From positions 124,001 through 188,000 of the forward strand of contig NZ_CP069163.1 of the NCBI RefSeq assembly GCF_018802765.1: a stretch of DNA of 64,000 nucleotides. The letters run 5' to 3'. Under the pieces are notes generated by a model that was not told the origin of the DNA, ran no database searches, and saw only the letters and a list, made by a program, of their open reading frames with translations. Positions within the stretch are counted from its first letter, which is position 1, and each line of letters opens with the position of its first letter. The translations under genes were made by a program, and so were the position numbers. This document shows, piece after piece, positions 35,930 to 46,384 of the stretch. Source of the DNA: Paludibacterium sp. B53371. GTDB taxonomy: Bacteria > Pseudomonadota > Gammaproteobacteria > Burkholderiales > Chromobacteriaceae.

Positions 35930-37360
35930 ATGAAATGGGAAGTCGTGATCGGTCTGGAAGTGCATGTGCAACTGTCCACCGTGTCCAAAATTTTCTCCGG
36001 CGCCTCGACCGCTTTCGGTGCGGCGCCGAACACCCAGGCCTGCAATGTCGACCTCGCCTATCCCGGTGTGCTGCCGGTACTGAACGAGGCGGCCGTCGAC
36101 AAGGCCATCCGTCTCGGCCTGGCGCTGGGCTCGAAGATCAATCAGAAAAACGTCTTCGCCCGCAAGAATTACTTCTATCCGGACCTTCCCAAGGGATATC
36201 AGATCAGCCAGATGGATCTGCCGGTGGTCGAGGGCGGGCAAATTACCATTCAGCTGGGTGAAGAAGAAAAGATCATCCGCCTGACCCGCGCGCACATGGA
36301 AGAAGATGCCGGCAAGAGCCTGCACGAAGATTTCCATGGCCTGTCCGGCATCGACCTGAACCGTGCCGGTACGCCGCTGCTGGAGATCGTCTCCGAACCG
36401 GACATGCGTTCCGTGGAAGAGGCCGTCGCCTATGCCAAGTCGCTGTACACGCTGGTGACCTGGCTGGGTATCTGCGATGGCAACATGCAGGAAGGCAGCT
36501 TCCGCATGGACGTCAACGTTTCCGTGCGGCCCGAGGGGCAAAAGGAATTCGGCACCCGGCGCGAGATCAAGAACCTCAACTCCTTCCGCTTCCTCGAGCA
36601 GGCGGCTCGCTACGAGATCCAGTGGCAGATCGATACGCTGGAAGACGGCGGCAAGATCCAGCAGGCCACCGTGCTGTTCGATCCGGAGAGCGGCGAGACG
36701 CGCATGATGCGCAGCAAGGAAGATGCCCACGACTATCGCTATTTCCCCGATCCGGATTTGCTGCCGGTGTGGATCAGCGAGGCATGGATTGCCCGTGTGC
36801 GCGGCGAGATGCCGGAACTGCCGGGGCAGATGAAGGCGCGCTTTGCCAGCGAATACGGCCTCTCGGCCTACGATGCCGCCCTGCTGACCAGCAGCCTGGC
36901 TCAGGCGCAATACTTTGAGGCGGCTGTCAAGGTCGGTGGCCAGGGCAAGCTGGTGGCCAACTGGATCAATGGCGAAATCGCAGCCCGGCTGAACCGGGAT
37001 GGCCGCGACATCAGCAGTAGTCCGATCTCGGCCGAGCGTCTGGCTGGCCTGGTGGCGCGCATTGCCGACAATACCTTGTCCAGCAAGCTGGCCAAGCAGG
37101 TGTTCGATGCCATGTGGGACAGTGATCTGTCGGCAGATGCCATTATCGAGCGTGATGGCCTGAAGCAGGTCTCCGACGTCGGTGCTATCGAGAAAATGGT
37201 GGAAGAAGCCATTGCCGCCAACCCCAAGGCAGTCGAAGAATTCCGTGCCGGCAAGGAAAAGGCACTCAATGCGCTGGCGGGTCAGGTCATGAAGGCTTCG
37301 AAGGGCAAGGCCAACCCGGCTCAGGTACTTGAAATACTCAAGAATAAATTGACTGCCTGA
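35930..37360 (+). CDS. gatB: Asp-tRNA(Asn)/Glu-tRNA(Gln) amidotransferase subunit B
   Basis: A 476-residue subunit that activates the misacylated tRNA by phosphorylation and accepts ammonia from GatA. Family signatures: [14 protein letters not shown] at the N terminus, [23 protein letters not shown] and [20 protein letters not shown]. The C-terminal helical YqeY-like tail binds tRNA. AAGGGAAG precedes the ATG. A strong terminator follows. Confidence 0.96.
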   Translation: MKWEVVIGLEVHVQLSTVSKIFSGASTAFGAAPNTQACNVDLAYPGVLPVLNEAAVDKAIRLGLALGSKINQKNVFARKNYFYPDLPKGYQISQMDLPVVEGGQITIQLGEEEKIIRLTRAHMEEDAGKSLHEDFHGLSGIDLNRAGTPLLEIVSEPDMRSVEEAVAYAKSLYTLVTWLGICDGNMQEGSFRMDVNVSVRPEGQKEFGTRREIKNLNSFRFLEQAARYEIQWQIDTLEDGGKIQQATVLFDPESGETRMMRSKEDAHDYRYFPDPDLLPVWISEAWIARVRGEMPELPGQMKARFASEYGLSAYDAALLTSSLAQAQYFEAAVKVGGQGKLVANWINGEIAARLNRDGRDISSSPISAERLAGLVARIADNTLSSKLAKQVFDAMWDSDLSADAIIERDGLKQVSDVGAIEKMVEEAIAANPKAVEEFRAGKEKALNALAGQVMKASKGKANPAQVLEILKNKLTA

Positions 37361-37380
37361 TTGTTAATTCTTTGATTTAA

Positions 37381-37414
37381 GACGGCCGGTCTTGACCGGC
37401 CGTCTGATTTTTTT
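37381..37414 (+). terminator. rho-independent terminator of gatCAB
   Basis: GACGGCCGGTC (37381-37391) pairs perfectly with GACCGGCCGTC (37394-37404), then TGATTTTTTT. An 11-bp stem and T run, separating gatCAB from the dcw cluster. Confidence 0.92.
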
Positions 37415-37559
37415 CGGATTAATACTACAGATTGTGGTTTTTTCTCATTTCACACCCCACATTCAGTGCATTATTTAAGGTACTGATTTGTCTCGGTTTA
37501 TCACTTCATACCCTCCAGCTAAGTCTTTGTCTCATAAGGCGAATTAGCCGTTAACGATA

Positions 37560-37588
37560 TTGACCGTGGGGAACTTCTTTCTTATAGT
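37560..37588 (+). promoter_or_regulatory. sigma-70 promoter of the dcw cluster
   Basis: TTGACC (37560-37565), a 17-base spacer and TATAGT (37583-37588) form a close match to the housekeeping consensus. It lies about 70 bases ahead of mraZ. The -10 element overlaps the first MraZ-type box, which fits repression by MraZ. Confidence 0.75.
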
Positions 37589-37623
37589 GGCGAAAAGTGG
37601 GGCAAAGTGGGTTAAAGTGGAGA
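37584..37623 (+). promoter_or_regulatory. MraZ operator: four GTGG boxes at 10-bp period
   Basis: AGTGG recurs at 37586, 37596, 37606 and 37616, mostly as AAAGTGG plus three variable bases, exactly one helical turn apart. MraZ proteins are known to bind tandem TGGG or AAAGTGG-type repeats with a 10-bp period ahead of their own gene. The array covers the -10 and start site of the promoter at 37560. Autoregulation is inferred. Confidence 0.82.
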
Positions 37624-37658
37624 ATGGAAGCACTCTAAGGGAAGCGTGAGCAAATAAA

Positions 37659-38105
37659 ATGATTGGCGGTGTCAGCGTAGTCTCTCTCGATAGCAAAGGT
37701 CGTCTGGCCATTCCGGCCCGACACCGGGAGACGCTGTTGTCCGCTTTCGGCCACAAGCTGGTCGTGACGCTCGAATCTTCCGACCACCTGCTGATGTATC
37801 CGGAGCCGAACTGGCGCCCGGTTGAAGCCCGCCTGCTGGCCCTGCCCACCGGTAATCCCACCCTCAAGCGCTATCAGCGCCTGGTGCTGGGGCATGCCGA
37901 AACCCTGGAAATGGATAGCGCCGGCCGCATCCTGCTGCCGTCGCGTTTGCGTGAACTCACCGGTCTGGACAAGGAAGTGGCCCTGGTGGGCATGGGGAAC
38001 CGCTTCGAACTGTGGAATGCCCGCGAGTGGGACGACCAGACCAATGCTGCACTGGAAATCAGCCAGGATGACCTGGCGGAACACCTTGGAGATTTCACGC
38101 TGTGA
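37659..38105 (+). CDS. mraZ: transcriptional regulator MraZ
   Basis: A 148-residue AbrB-like DNA-binding protein, first gene of the division and cell wall cluster. Two SpoVT/AbrB-type repeats: [18 protein letters not shown] (N half) and [18 protein letters not shown] (C half). The tandem GTGG boxes upstream are its probable operator. It overlaps rsmH by four bases (GTGA). Confidence 0.95.
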   Translation: MIGGVSVVSLDSKGRLAIPARHRETLLSAFGHKLVVTLESSDHLLMYPEPNWRPVEARLLALPTGNPTLKRYQRLVLGHAETLEMDSAGRILLPSRLRELTGLDKEVALVGMGNRFELWNAREWDDQTNAALEISQDDLAEHLGDFTL

Positions 38106-39064
38106 CCACCGCCCCCTTCGTGCACCTGACGGTGCTCTTGAACGAAGCTGTTGCCGCACTCGCCGTTCGCCCGAACGGTGTGTACGTCGATGGCACGTTC
38201 GGGCGTGGTGGGCATAGTCGGCTGATCCTGTCGCAATTGGGCCCCCAGGGGCGCCTGATTGCCTTCGACAAAGACCCCGAAGCCGTGGCCGTCGGCCGTG
38301 CCCTGTCCGAGCAGGACCCGCGCTTCACACTGGTGCATGACGGTTTCGAGTCCCTTGCACGTTCTCTCGATCAACTGGGTATTGCCCGGGTCGACGGCAT
38401 CCTGCTCGATCTGGGGGTGTCTTCACCGCAGATCGACGATGCGCGACGCGGTTTCAGTTTCCGCTTCGATGCGCCGCTCGACATGCGTATGGATACCACG
38501 CGCGGCATGACCGCTGCCGAATGGCTGGCCACGGCTGACGAGGCGGAAATCAGGGAGGTTATCAAGACTTATGGTGAAGAGCGGTTTGCTCGCAAGATCG
38601 CAGCAGCCATTGTTGCGCAACGGGACATCGAGCCCATCACGACTACGCGTGAGCTCGCTGTGCTCGTTGGGAAAAACGTCCGTACTCGTGAGCCGGGGCA
38701 AGACCCTGCAACGCGGACTTTCCAGGCGATAAGAATTCACATCAACCACGAGCTGGACGAGCTGAACAACATTCTGCCGCAGGCGGTCTCCAGACTGGCC
38801 CTCGGCGGTCGTCTGGCCATCATCAGCTTCCATTCGCTGGAAGACCGCATCGTCAAGTTGTTCCTGCGCGATGCCAGCACGGCCGACAAGCTGCCCTCCT
38901 GGGTGCCGGTTCGTGCCAGCGATCTGGCCGAAGCACCGATGAAGCTGATCGGCAAGGCCGTGCGCGCCGGCGATGAGGAAGTCGCCGCCAACCCGCGCTC
39001 ACGCAGCGCCATCATGCGCGTGGCCGAGCGTACTGCCGGGACATGGCAAGGGGAGGGGGCATGA
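38102..39064 (+). CDS. rsmH: 16S rRNA (cytosine(1402)-N4)-methyltransferase RsmH (MraW)
   Basis: A 320-residue SAM-dependent methyltransferase acting at the ribosomal P site. Motifs: [17 protein letters not shown] (SAM loop), [15 protein letters not shown], and the late [13 protein letters not shown]. The start is GTG at 38102, overlapping the mraZ stop. It ends overlapping ftsL by ATGA. Confidence 0.95.
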   Translation: MTTAPFVHLTVLLNEAVAALAVRPNGVYVDGTFGRGGHSRLILSQLGPQGRLIAFDKDPEAVAVGRALSEQDPRFTLVHDGFESLARSLDQLGIARVDGILLDLGVSSPQIDDARRGFSFRFDAPLDMRMDTTRGMTAAEWLATADEAEIREVIKTYGEERFARKIAAAIVAQRDIEPITTTRELAVLVGKNVRTREPGQDPATRTFQAIRIHINHELDELNNILPQAVSRLALGGRLAIISFHSLEDRIVKLFLRDASTADKLPSWVPVRASDLAEAPMKLIGKAVRAGDEEVAANPRSRSAIMRVAERTAGTWQGEGA

Positions 39065-39330
39065 ACAAGCTCAACGCCATCCTGCTCGCCCTGGTTGTTC
39101 TGTGTGCCTGGTCAGTGGTGACCTCGCAGCACGTCTCGCGCACGCTTTACAGTGATCTGCAGAAAGAACAGAAATCCCAGCAGCAACTGGATGTCGAATA
39201 TGGCCAGCTGATGCTGGAGCAAGGCACCTGGGGCGCGCATGCCGTGATCGAGAAAGCGGCAGAAGCCAGACTTGGCATGCATACACCTGATCCGCGTCAG
39301 GTTCAGGTCATTACGGCGGGAGCCACCTGA
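39061..39330 (+). CDS. ftsL: cell division protein FtsL
   Basis: An 89-residue bitopic protein with a short cytoplasmic tail, one membrane helix (about 5-23) and a periplasmic coiled coil ([19 protein letters not shown]). Known: it forms the FtsQLB complex that activates FtsWI. The ATG overlaps the rsmH stop (ATGA), and its own stop overlaps the ftsI ATG by one base (TGATG). Confidence 0.93.
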   Translation: MNKLNAILLALVVLCAWSVVTSQHVSRTLYSDLQKEQKSQQQLDVEYGQLMLEQGTWGAHAVIEKAAEARLGMHTPDPRQVQVITAGAT

Positions 39331-41072
39331 TGAAGGTCTACCAGCCCGCCAAGCGCTTCGTGCCGCCACCTCCCGCCCTGCGCATGTCGACAGGGCGTGT
39401 CCGTTTTATGCTTGCGGCCATCGGCCTGCTGTTTGCCGGCCTGATCGGGCGTGCCATTTACCTGCAGGTGGCACAGCAATCCTTCCTGGTGAATCAGGGG
39501 GATGCGCGCTTCCGCCGTTCGATGGTGCTGGAAGCCAATCGTGGTCTGATCACCGACCGCAATGGCGAACCGCTGGCCATCAGTACCCCGGTGCAGACCA
39601 TCTGGGCCAGCCCTTCCGACATGGATCCGGTGCCGCCGGCCAAGCTGCGTGAGCTGGCCCGCCTGCTGGAAATGTCGCCGGAAGAGGTGGACAGCAAGCT
39701 GTCCGACCACAAGCGCGAGTTCGTCTATCTCAAGCGTCAGATCAGCCCGGAGCTGGCTGCACAGGTGATGGCGCTGGGTATTCCCGGCATTGCCAAGCAG
39801 CAGGAGTTCCGCCGCTTCTACCCGGCCGGTGACATTTTTGCCCACATCATTGGCTTTACCGGTGTGGACGGCAAGGGTCAGGAAGGCGTCGAACTGGCAC
39901 GCGAGAAGATGCTGGCCGGCAGCAACGGCCGCCGGGTCGTGATCAAGGATCAGCGTGGTCACATCATCGAGGATGTCGGCCCGATCGAACCGCCGCGTGA
40001 TGGCCAGACCCTGATGCTGGCCGTCGACCAGCGCATCCAGTATCTGGCTTCGCGCGAAATCAAGGCCGCCGTCGAGGCCAACAAGGCCAAGGCCGGCTCG
40101 GTGGTGGTGCTGGATGCCCACAGCGGCGAATTGCTCGCGCTGGCCAACTTCCCGACCTACAACCCCAACAACCGCCAGGGCGTCACCACCGAGATGATGC
40201 GCAACCGGGCGGTGATCGATACCTTCGAGCCCGGTTCGACCATGAAGCCGCTGTCGATCTCCGTGGCGCTGGAGGAGGGCAAGGCCAGCGTCAAGACCGT
40301 GCTCGACACCCATCCCTACATGATCGGCCCGGCACGGATTCACGACGTGACCGACTCCGACCGTCTGGATATCGAAGGCATCATCAAGAAGTCCAGTAAC
40401 GTCGGCGCCAGCAAGCTGGCGCTGATGGTCAAGCCGCAGGATTTCTGGAGCTACTACGATTCGCTCGGTTTCGGCCGCTCGCCGGACACGGGCTTCCCCG
40501 GGGAGGCCGCCGGCCGTCTGCGTGACTGGAAAACCTGGCGCCCGATCGAGCAGGCCACCATGTCCTTCGGCTACGGCGTGTCGGTCAGCCTGCTGCAAAT
40601 GGCCCGTGCCTACAGCATCTTTACCAACCACGGCATGATGATGCCGGTTTCGCTGTACAAGACCGGTACACCGCTGCCGGGCAAGCAGGTTCTGGCGGCC
40701 AAAACTGCCGACGAGATGCGCGATGTCCTGATCGCCAACAGCGAACCCGGCGGTGGTGCCGTCGGTGGCCGCATCCTGGGCTACAGCATCGGCGGCAAGA
40801 GCGGTACCGCACGCAAACTGGTCGGCAACACTTATGTCGCCGACAAGCACCGTGCCCTGTTTATCGGCTTTGCCCCGGGCAAGGACCCGAAAATGATCGT
40901 GGCCGTGATGATTGATGAGCCTTCGGCCGGCAAGTACTACGGTGGCGCCGTGGCGGCACCGGTGTTTGCCAATGTGGCCGGTGGCGCCCTGCGCATCCTG
41001 AATGTGCAGCCGGATCAGCCGTACAACAACACCCTGTTGCCGGCAACCACGCCGATACCGGCGGATTTTTAA
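39330..41072 (+). CDS. ftsI: penicillin-binding protein 3 (FtsI), septal transpeptidase
   Basis: A 580-residue class B PBP for septal cross-linking. One membrane helix (about 27-48), pedestal domain, and transpeptidase with STMK (EPGSTMKPLS), SSN (KKSSNVGAS) and KSG (GGKSGTARKL). KSG in place of KTG is normal for FtsI of this group. Follows ftsL directly and works with FtsW. Confidence 0.96.
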   Translation: MKVYQPAKRFVPPPPALRMSTGRVRFMLAAIGLLFAGLIGRAIYLQVAQQSFLVNQGDARFRRSMVLEANRGLITDRNGEPLAISTPVQTIWASPSDMDPVPPAKLRELARLLEMSPEEVDSKLSDHKREFVYLKRQISPELAAQVMALGIPGIAKQQEFRRFYPAGDIFAHIIGFTGVDGKGQEGVELAREKMLAGSNGRRVVIKDQRGHIIEDVGPIEPPRDGQTLMLAVDQRIQYLASREIKAAVEANKAKAGSVVVLDAHSGELLALANFPTYNPNNRQGVTTEMMRNRAVIDTFEPGSTMKPLSISVALEEGKASVKTVLDTHPYMIGPARIHDVTDSDRLDIEGIIKKSSNVGASKLALMVKPQDFWSYYDSLGFGRSPDTGFPGEAAGRLRDWKTWRPIEQATMSFGYGVSVSLLQMARAYSIFTNHGMMMPVSLYKTGTPLPGKQVLAAKTADEMRDVLIANSEPGGGAVGGRILGYSIGGKSGTARKLVGNTYVADKHRALFIGFAPGKDPKMIVAVMIDEPSAGKYYGGAVAAPVFANVAGGALRILNVQPDQPYNNTLLPATTPIPADF

Positions 41073-41085
41073 AGAAACCAGACAA

Positions 41086-42579
41086 ATGTTCAGTCGCTTG
41101 TCACCGTTGCCGGACTGGAATCCGGCAGATCTCAACCAGTTGGGCGTCGACATCAAGCGTGTCGAGTCCGACAGTCGGCGCGTCATGCCGGGCGATGTAT
41201 TCCTCGCCTTCGGCGGTGCGTTTGCCGACGGACGCCACTTCATCCCCATGGCCATTGCCAATGGGGCGGTGGCCGTCCTGTGGGATCCCGCGGATGGCTT
41301 CGTCTGGAACCCTGCCTGGCAGGTGCCGAACCTGGCCGTGCCTGAACTGCGCCTGCGCGCCGGCATCATTGCCAGCCACGTCAGCCATGACCCGAGCCGC
41401 GCGATGCGCGTGATCGGCATTACCGGGACCAATGGCAAGACCTCGCTGTCGCACTGGCTGGCGCAGGCCTTCTCGCTGCTGGGCCAGAAAGCGGCACTGA
41501 TCGGTACGGTTGGTAACGGTATTTATGGCGAGCTGACTGAAACCACCCATACCACCCCGGATCCGGTGACCATCCAGCACAAGCTGACCGAGTATCGCCG
41601 CCAGGGGGCGCATGTGGTGACCATGGAAGTGTCCTCGCATGGTCTGGATCAGGCACGGGCCAATGGCGTGGCTTTCCATACCGCGCTGTTCACCAACCTG
41701 ACCCGCGACCATCTGGATTATCACGGCACCATGGAAGCCTACGGTGCGGCCAAGGAAAAGCTGTTCCACTGGCAAGGGCTGCAAAACGCCGTGGTCAATG
41801 TCGACGACGATTTCGGTCGCGCCATGGTGGGCCGTCTCGATCACGAGCAAGTGCGGGTGATCACCTATGGCCTGGAGCAGGGGGATGTTCGCCCGCTCAA
41901 GTTGCTGAATTCGCTCGATGGCCTGCAGATGCATGTGACCACCCCCTGGGGCGAAGTTGACATCCGCAGCGGGCTGCTGGGGCGCTTTAACGCCGCCAAC
42001 CTGCTGGCCTGCCTGGCTACCCTGTGCGCCAATGGCGTCGATCTGACCATTGCCGCCCAGGCGCTGGGCAAGATCCAGCCGGCTCGTGGCCGCATGCAGC
42101 GCATCGGCGGTGCGCACGAACCCCTGGTGGTCGTGGATTACGCCCACACCCCGGATGCGCTCGACAAGGCGCTGTCGACGCTGGCCGAGATTCGTCCGGC
42201 CGGCAGCAAGCTGTTCTGCGTGTTTGGCTGTGGCGGCGACCGCGACAACGGCAAGCGTCCGATCATGGGTGGGATTGCCGAGCGGATTGCCGACGTCGCG
42301 GTGCTGACCAGCGACAATCCGCGTACCGAAGATCCTCTGTCCATCATCAATATGGTGCTGGCCGGCATGAAGCACCCGGGCCATGTGGAAGTGGATCGCG
42401 AAGCGGCCATTCACTGGGCCGTGGCGCAGGCACGGGCTGGCGACATCATCCTGATTGCCGGCAAGGGGCACGAAGAATATCAGGATATCAACGGCGTCAA
42501 ACGGCCGTTCTCCGATTTTCGCGTCGCTGAAGATGCACTGACCGAATGGGGCAAGACACATGATGCTGACGCTCTCTGA
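41086..42579 (+). CDS. murE: UDP-MurNAc-tripeptide synthetase MurE
   Basis: A 497-residue ATP-dependent ligase adding the third stem residue. P-loop GTNGKTSLSHW, carbamylated-lysine region following EVSSHGLDQ, and SDNPRTEDP. The DNPR motif indicates meso-diaminopimelate as substrate. The conserved N terminus starts at ATG 41086, 14 bases after the ftsI stop. Overlaps murF by 20 bases. Confidence 0.95.
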   Translation: MFSRLSPLPDWNPADLNQLGVDIKRVESDSRRVMPGDVFLAFGGAFADGRHFIPMAIANGAVAVLWDPADGFVWNPAWQVPNLAVPELRLRAGIIASHVSHDPSRAMRVIGITGTNGKTSLSHWLAQAFSLLGQKAALIGTVGNGIYGELTETTHTTPDPVTIQHKLTEYRRQGAHVVTMEVSSHGLDQARANGVAFHTALFTNLTRDHLDYHGTMEAYGAAKEKLFHWQGLQNAVVNVDDDFGRAMVGRLDHEQVRVITYGLEQGDVRPLKLLNSLDGLQMHVTTPWGEVDIRSGLLGRFNAANLLACLATLCANGVDLTIAAQALGKIQPARGRMQRIGGAHEPLVVVDYAHTPDALDKALSTLAEIRPAGSKLFCVFGCGGDRDNGKRPIMGGIAERIADVAVLTSDNPRTEDPLSIINMVLAGMKHPGHVEVDREAAIHWAVAQARAGDIILIAGKGHEEYQDINGVKRPFSDFRVAEDALTEWGKTHDADAL

Positions 42580-43921
42580 AGCCGCACGCCTGGCGGGCGG
42601 CCAGCTGATCGGCGCGGATGCCGAGATCATGCGTGTGGTGACCGACAGCCGGGCCATCCAGCCGGGCGATCTGTTTGTTGCCCTCAAGGGCGAGCGCTTC
42701 GATGCGCATGATTTCGTGGCAAAAGCGCTGGAACAGGGGGCGGTGGCCGCCGTGGTTCACGAAGGGTTTGCGCTTGAGCAGGAAGGCAGCCTGATCGCCG
42801 TGGCCGATACACGGCTGGCGCTTGGTCAGCTGGCCGCCGGCTGGCGTGCCCGCTTCGACCTGCCGCTGGTGGGGGTGACCGGCTCGAACGGCAAGACCAC
42901 GGTCAAGGAAATGCTGGCCGCCATCCTGCGTGCCCACGCCGGTGCCGATGCCGTCCTGATGACCGCCGGCAATCTGAACAACGACATCGGCCTGCCGCTG
43001 ACGCTCCTGGGCATGAATGCCTCGCATCGCTATGCCGTGATCGAAATGGGCATGAACCATACCGGGGAGCTGAGCTATCTCACCGCGCTGGCTCGTCCGG
43101 ATGTCGCGCTGATCAACAATGCCCTGCGTGCCCACCTGGGCCAGTTTGACTCGGTCGAGAGCATTGCCCGGGCCAAGTCGGAAATCTTCGAGGGCCTGCC
43201 GGAACATGGCGTGGCCGTGTTCAACGCCGAAGACCCGAATGCCGAACTGTTTGCCGCAGCCGCCGGTGCGCATCGCGTGCTGCGTTTTGGCCTCAAGCAG
43301 GGCGATGTGCAGGCGCTGAATTACACCCTGGGCAGTGACGGCAGCAGCATGACGCTGCACACCCCGCTGGGCGAGATGGCCGTACGCATCCCCGCACCGG
43401 GCGAGCACAACGTACGCAACGCCCTGGCCGCCGCCACGCTGGCGCTGGCGCTGGATGTACCGCCTGCTGCCATCACGCGCGGCCTGATGGCCTTCGAAGG
43501 CGCCAAGGGGCGTCTGCAAAAGAAGACCGCCCGCAATGGGGCCAGTGTGCTGGACGACACCTATAACGCCAACCCGGATTCGATGCATGCCGGGCTGGAA
43601 GTCTTGTCGCGACTGCGTGCACCGCGCTGGTTCGTGATGGGCGACATGGGCGAACTGGGCGAGACGGCGCCGCAGTTGCATGCCGAAATTGGTCAGGCTG
43701 CCCGTCAGCTTGGCGTCGAAATGATGGTGACGCTGGGGGAACTCAGCCGCCATGCCAGCGAGGCCTATGGCGCGCCGGCAAAGCATTTTGAAGCGATCGA
43801 ACCCTTGCTGGCCTGGCTGGACGGCGCCTTGCCGCCGCAGGCGACTGTGCTGGTCAAAGGTTCGCACTTCATGAACATGGATCGTGTCGTCGACCACCTG
43901 GTCGGCCAGAAGGGGAAATGA
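42560..43921 (+). CDS. murF: UDP-MurNAc-tripeptide--D-Ala-D-Ala ligase MurF
   Basis: A 453-residue Mur ligase that attaches D-Ala-D-Ala to the stem peptide. P-loop [14 protein letters not shown], the acceptor-site [13 protein letters not shown], and the C-domain [11 protein letters not shown]. The start lies within the end of murE, implying translational coupling. Confidence 0.95.
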   Translation: MMLTLSEAARLAGGQLIGADAEIMRVVTDSRAIQPGDLFVALKGERFDAHDFVAKALEQGAVAAVVHEGFALEQEGSLIAVADTRLALGQLAAGWRARFDLPLVGVTGSNGKTTVKEMLAAILRAHAGADAVLMTAGNLNNDIGLPLTLLGMNASHRYAVIEMGMNHTGELSYLTALARPDVALINNALRAHLGQFDSVESIARAKSEIFEGLPEHGVAVFNAEDPNAELFAAAAGAHRVLRFGLKQGDVQALNYTLGSDGSSMTLHTPLGEMAVRIPAPGEHNVRNALAAATLALALDVPPAAITRGLMAFEGAKGRLQKKTARNGASVLDDTYNANPDSMHAGLEVLSRLRAPRWFVMGDMGELGETAPQLHAEIGQAARQLGVEMMVTLGELSRHASEAYGAPAKHFEAIEPLLAWLDGALPPQATVLVKGSHFMNMDRVVDHLVGQKGK

Positions 43922-43922
43922 A

Positions 43923-45008
43923 GTGTTGCTCTGGTTAGCTGATTTGCTTGCGCATCATATTCGCGCATTCAGTGTCTTCAACTACGTGACCTTGCGTGCC
44001 GTGCTGGCATCGCTGACGTCGCTGGGGATCTCCTTGTGCCTGGGGCCGATGCTGATCCGCAAGCTCACCGAGCTGAAGGCTGGCCAGGCGGTACGTTCCG
44101 ATGGTCCGCAAACCCACCTGATCAAGGCCGGGACGCCGACCATGGGCGGGACGCTGATCTTGCTGTCGATCACCCTGACCGTCCTGCTGTGGGCCGACCT
44201 GCGCAACAAATATGTCTGGATTCTGCTGGCCGTGATGCTGAGCACCGGTGCCATCGGGTTTTACGATGACTGGCGCAAGGTCGTCTACCGCGACCCGAAG
44301 GGAATCTCGGCCCGCGCCAAGATGTTCTGGCAGTCGCTGATCGCCATCAGCGCCGGGGTGTTGCTGGTGAGCACCGCCAGCCTGCCGGCATCGACCGAGT
44401 TCATCGTGCCGTTCCTGAAGAACGTTATCTATCCGTTCGGCGCCATCGGTTTCTGCGTGCTGACCTATCTGGTGATTGTCGGCGCCTCCAATGCCGTCAA
44501 CCTGACCGACGGCCTGGATGGTCTGGCGGCCCTGCCGACGGTGCTGGTGGCGGCAGCGCTGGCGATTTTCGCCTACATTGCCGGCCACGCGGTGTTTTCC
44601 AAATACCTCGGCCTGCCCTTTATTCCGGGGGCCCACGAAGTGGCCGTATTCTGCGCGGCGATTTGCGGCGCCTGCCTGGGCTTTCTGTGGTTCAACGCCT
44701 ATCCGGCCCAGGTGTTCATGGGCGACGTCGGGGCGCTGGCACTGGGGGCTTCGCTGGGCACCGTGGCCGTCATCGTGCGGCAGGAAATCGTGTTTTTCAT
44801 CATGGGTGGTCTGTTCGTGATGGAAGCCTTGTCGGTGATGATCCAGGTGACATCGTTCAAGCTCACCGGCAAGCGGGTGTTCCGCATGGCACCGCTGCAT
44901 CACCACTATGAACTGAAGGGCTGGAAAGAGACGCAGGTGGTCGTGCGTTTCTGGATCATCACCATGATGCTGGTGCTGATCGGCCTGTCGACCATCAAGC
45001 TGCGCTGA
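43923..45008 (+). CDS. mraY: phospho-MurNAc-pentapeptide transferase MraY
   Basis: A 361-residue polytopic enzyme forming lipid I from UDP-MurNAc-pentapeptide and undecaprenyl phosphate. Signatures: [17 protein letters not shown], the metal-site [21 protein letters not shown] and [14 protein letters not shown]. The GTG start at 43923 aligns with the family N terminus (xLLWLADLL) and follows AGGGG at the end of murF. Confidence 0.95.
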   Translation: MLLWLADLLAHHIRAFSVFNYVTLRAVLASLTSLGISLCLGPMLIRKLTELKAGQAVRSDGPQTHLIKAGTPTMGGTLILLSITLTVLLWADLRNKYVWILLAVMLSTGAIGFYDDWRKVVYRDPKGISARAKMFWQSLIAISAGVLLVSTASLPASTEFIVPFLKNVIYPFGAIGFCVLTYLVIVGASNAVNLTDGLDGLAALPTVLVAAALAIFAYIAGHAVFSKYLGLPFIPGAHEVAVFCAAICGACLGFLWFNAYPAQVFMGDVGALALGASLGTVAVIVRQEIVFFIMGGLFVMEALSVMIQVTSFKLTGKRVFRMAPLHHHYELKGWKETQVVVRFWIITMMLVLIGLSTIKLR

Positions 45009-45010
45009 GA

Positions 45011-46384
45011 ATGAAAATGAATATTGCCAACCGTCACATCATGGTCGTGGGGCTCGGAGATTCCGGGCTGGCCACCGTGCGCTGGCTTGCCGCGCACGGC
45101 GCGATCGTGTCGGTGGCCGACAGCCGTGCCACGCCGCCCAACCTGGACGTGCTGCACCGCGAACTGCCTCAGGTGACGGTGCGTGCCGGCGCCTTTGACG
45201 CACAGACCTTCGACGGCGTCGAACTGCTGGTTGTCAGCCCGGGCGTGGCATTGTCCACCCCGGCCATTGCCGCCTATCGCGCCCGGGGTGGCGAGGTGGT
45301 CGGCGATATCGAGCTGTTTGCCCGTGCCATCGCCGGCAGTGACGCGCGCGTGATTGCCATCAGTGGCTCCAACGGCAAGAGCACGGTGACCACGCTGGTG
45401 GGACATTTGTGCCGCCATGCCGGTCTGGATGCCGAAGTGGCGGGCAATATCGGCCTGCCGGTACTGGAAGCCCTGGCGCAGCGCGAGGCCAGCGGCAAGC
45501 AGCCGGATGTCTGGGTGCTGGAACTGTCCAGCTTCCAGCTGGAGACCACCACCAGCCTGCACGCCGATGCGGCCACGGTACTGAACATCTCCGAGGATCA
45601 CCTCGATCGCTACAACGATCTGCTGGATTACGCCCATGCCAAGACCGCCGTGTTCAACGGCCGCGGCGTGCAGGTACTGAATGCCGAAGACCCGCTGGTG
45701 CGCGCCATGGTGCGGCCGGGGCATGCCATCAAATGGTTCGCGCTGAATGATCGTGTTGAATACGGGCTGCAGCAGCAAGAGGGGCAGGCCTGGTTGTGCC
45801 TGGATGGCCAGCGGTCATTCGACCTGGCACAGCTCCCGCTCGAGGGACTGCACAATGCCGCCAATGCCCTGGCGGCACTGGCGCTGTGCGAAGGCATCGG
45901 CCTGGCTCGCGAGACCCTGCTGGCCGGTCTGAGCAGCTTCCGCGGCTTGTCGCATCGCGTCGAGCTGGTCAATGAATTCGACGGTATCAAGTTCATCGAC
46001 GACTCCAAGGGCACCAATGTCGGTGCCACGGTAGCGGCGCTCAACGGCATGACCCGTCCGGTGGTGCTGATTGCCGGTGGCGATGGCAAGGGCCAGGATT
46101 TCGCGCCGCTGGCGCCGGCCTGCCAGCGCATTGTGCGCAAGGTGATGCTGATCGGCCGCGATGCCGACAAGATCGCTGCGGCGCTGTCCGGCAGCGAGAT
46201 TGCCCTGCAGCACTTCGAGACGCTGCAGGATGCGACGCGTGCCGCCTGTGCGCTGGCGCAATCGGGTGATGTGGTGTTGCTGTCGCCCGCCTGTGCCAGC
46301 CTGGACATGTTCCGCAATTATGCCGAGCGCGCCCAGGTATTCATTGATACCGTGCGCGCCGTGCAGAGCGAGCGCGGGCTATGA
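45011..46384 (+). CDS. murD: UDP-MurNAc-L-Ala--D-Glu ligase MurD
   Basis: A 457-residue Mur ligase adding D-glutamate. N domain [16 protein letters not shown]-loop [25 protein letters not shown] and the C-domain [16 protein letters not shown] 45017 is an equally possible start. Two bases after mraY; its stop overlaps the ftsW ATG (ATGA). Confidence 0.95.
   Translation: MKMNIANRHIMVVGLGDSGLATVRWLAAHGAIVSVADSRATPPNLDVLHRELPQVTVRAGAFDAQTFDGVELLVVSPGVALSTPAIAAYRARGGEVVGDIELFARAIAGSDARVIAISGSNGKSTVTTLVGHLCRHAGLDAEVAGNIGLPVLEALAQREASGKQPDVWVLELSSFQLETTTSLHADAATVLNISEDHLDRYNDLLDYAHAKTAVFNGRGVQVLNAEDPLVRAMVRPGHAIKWFALNDRVEYGLQQQEGQAWLCLDGQRSFDLAQLPLEGLHNAANALAALALCEGIGLARETLLAGLSSFRGLSHRVELVNEFDGIKFIDDSKGTNVGATVAALNGMTRPVVLIAGGDGKGQDFAPLAPACQRIVRKVMLIGRDADKIAAALSGSEIALQHFETLQDATRAACALAQSGDVVLLSPACASLDMFRNYAERAQVFIDTVRAVQSERGL

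Noticed and set aside
34103-36910. Very long open frame on the minus strand opposite gatC-gatA-gatB
   Set aside because: It mirrors strongly conserved plus-strand genes, has low-complexity His/Arg/Gly/Gln-rich translation and no family resemblance. Such antisense frames arise from high GC codon bias. The same holds for long opposite frames at 4487-6439, 16961-19507, 29290-31359 and 39303-41438.
37381-37406. GGCCGTCTGA in the gatB terminator, similar to the Neisseria DNA uptake sequence
   Set aside because: Only part of the 12-mer matches, and similar GGCCGTCT strings occur at few other places in the window (e.g. 80-90, 40515) in varied contexts. There is no sign of the dense repetition expected of an uptake sequence.
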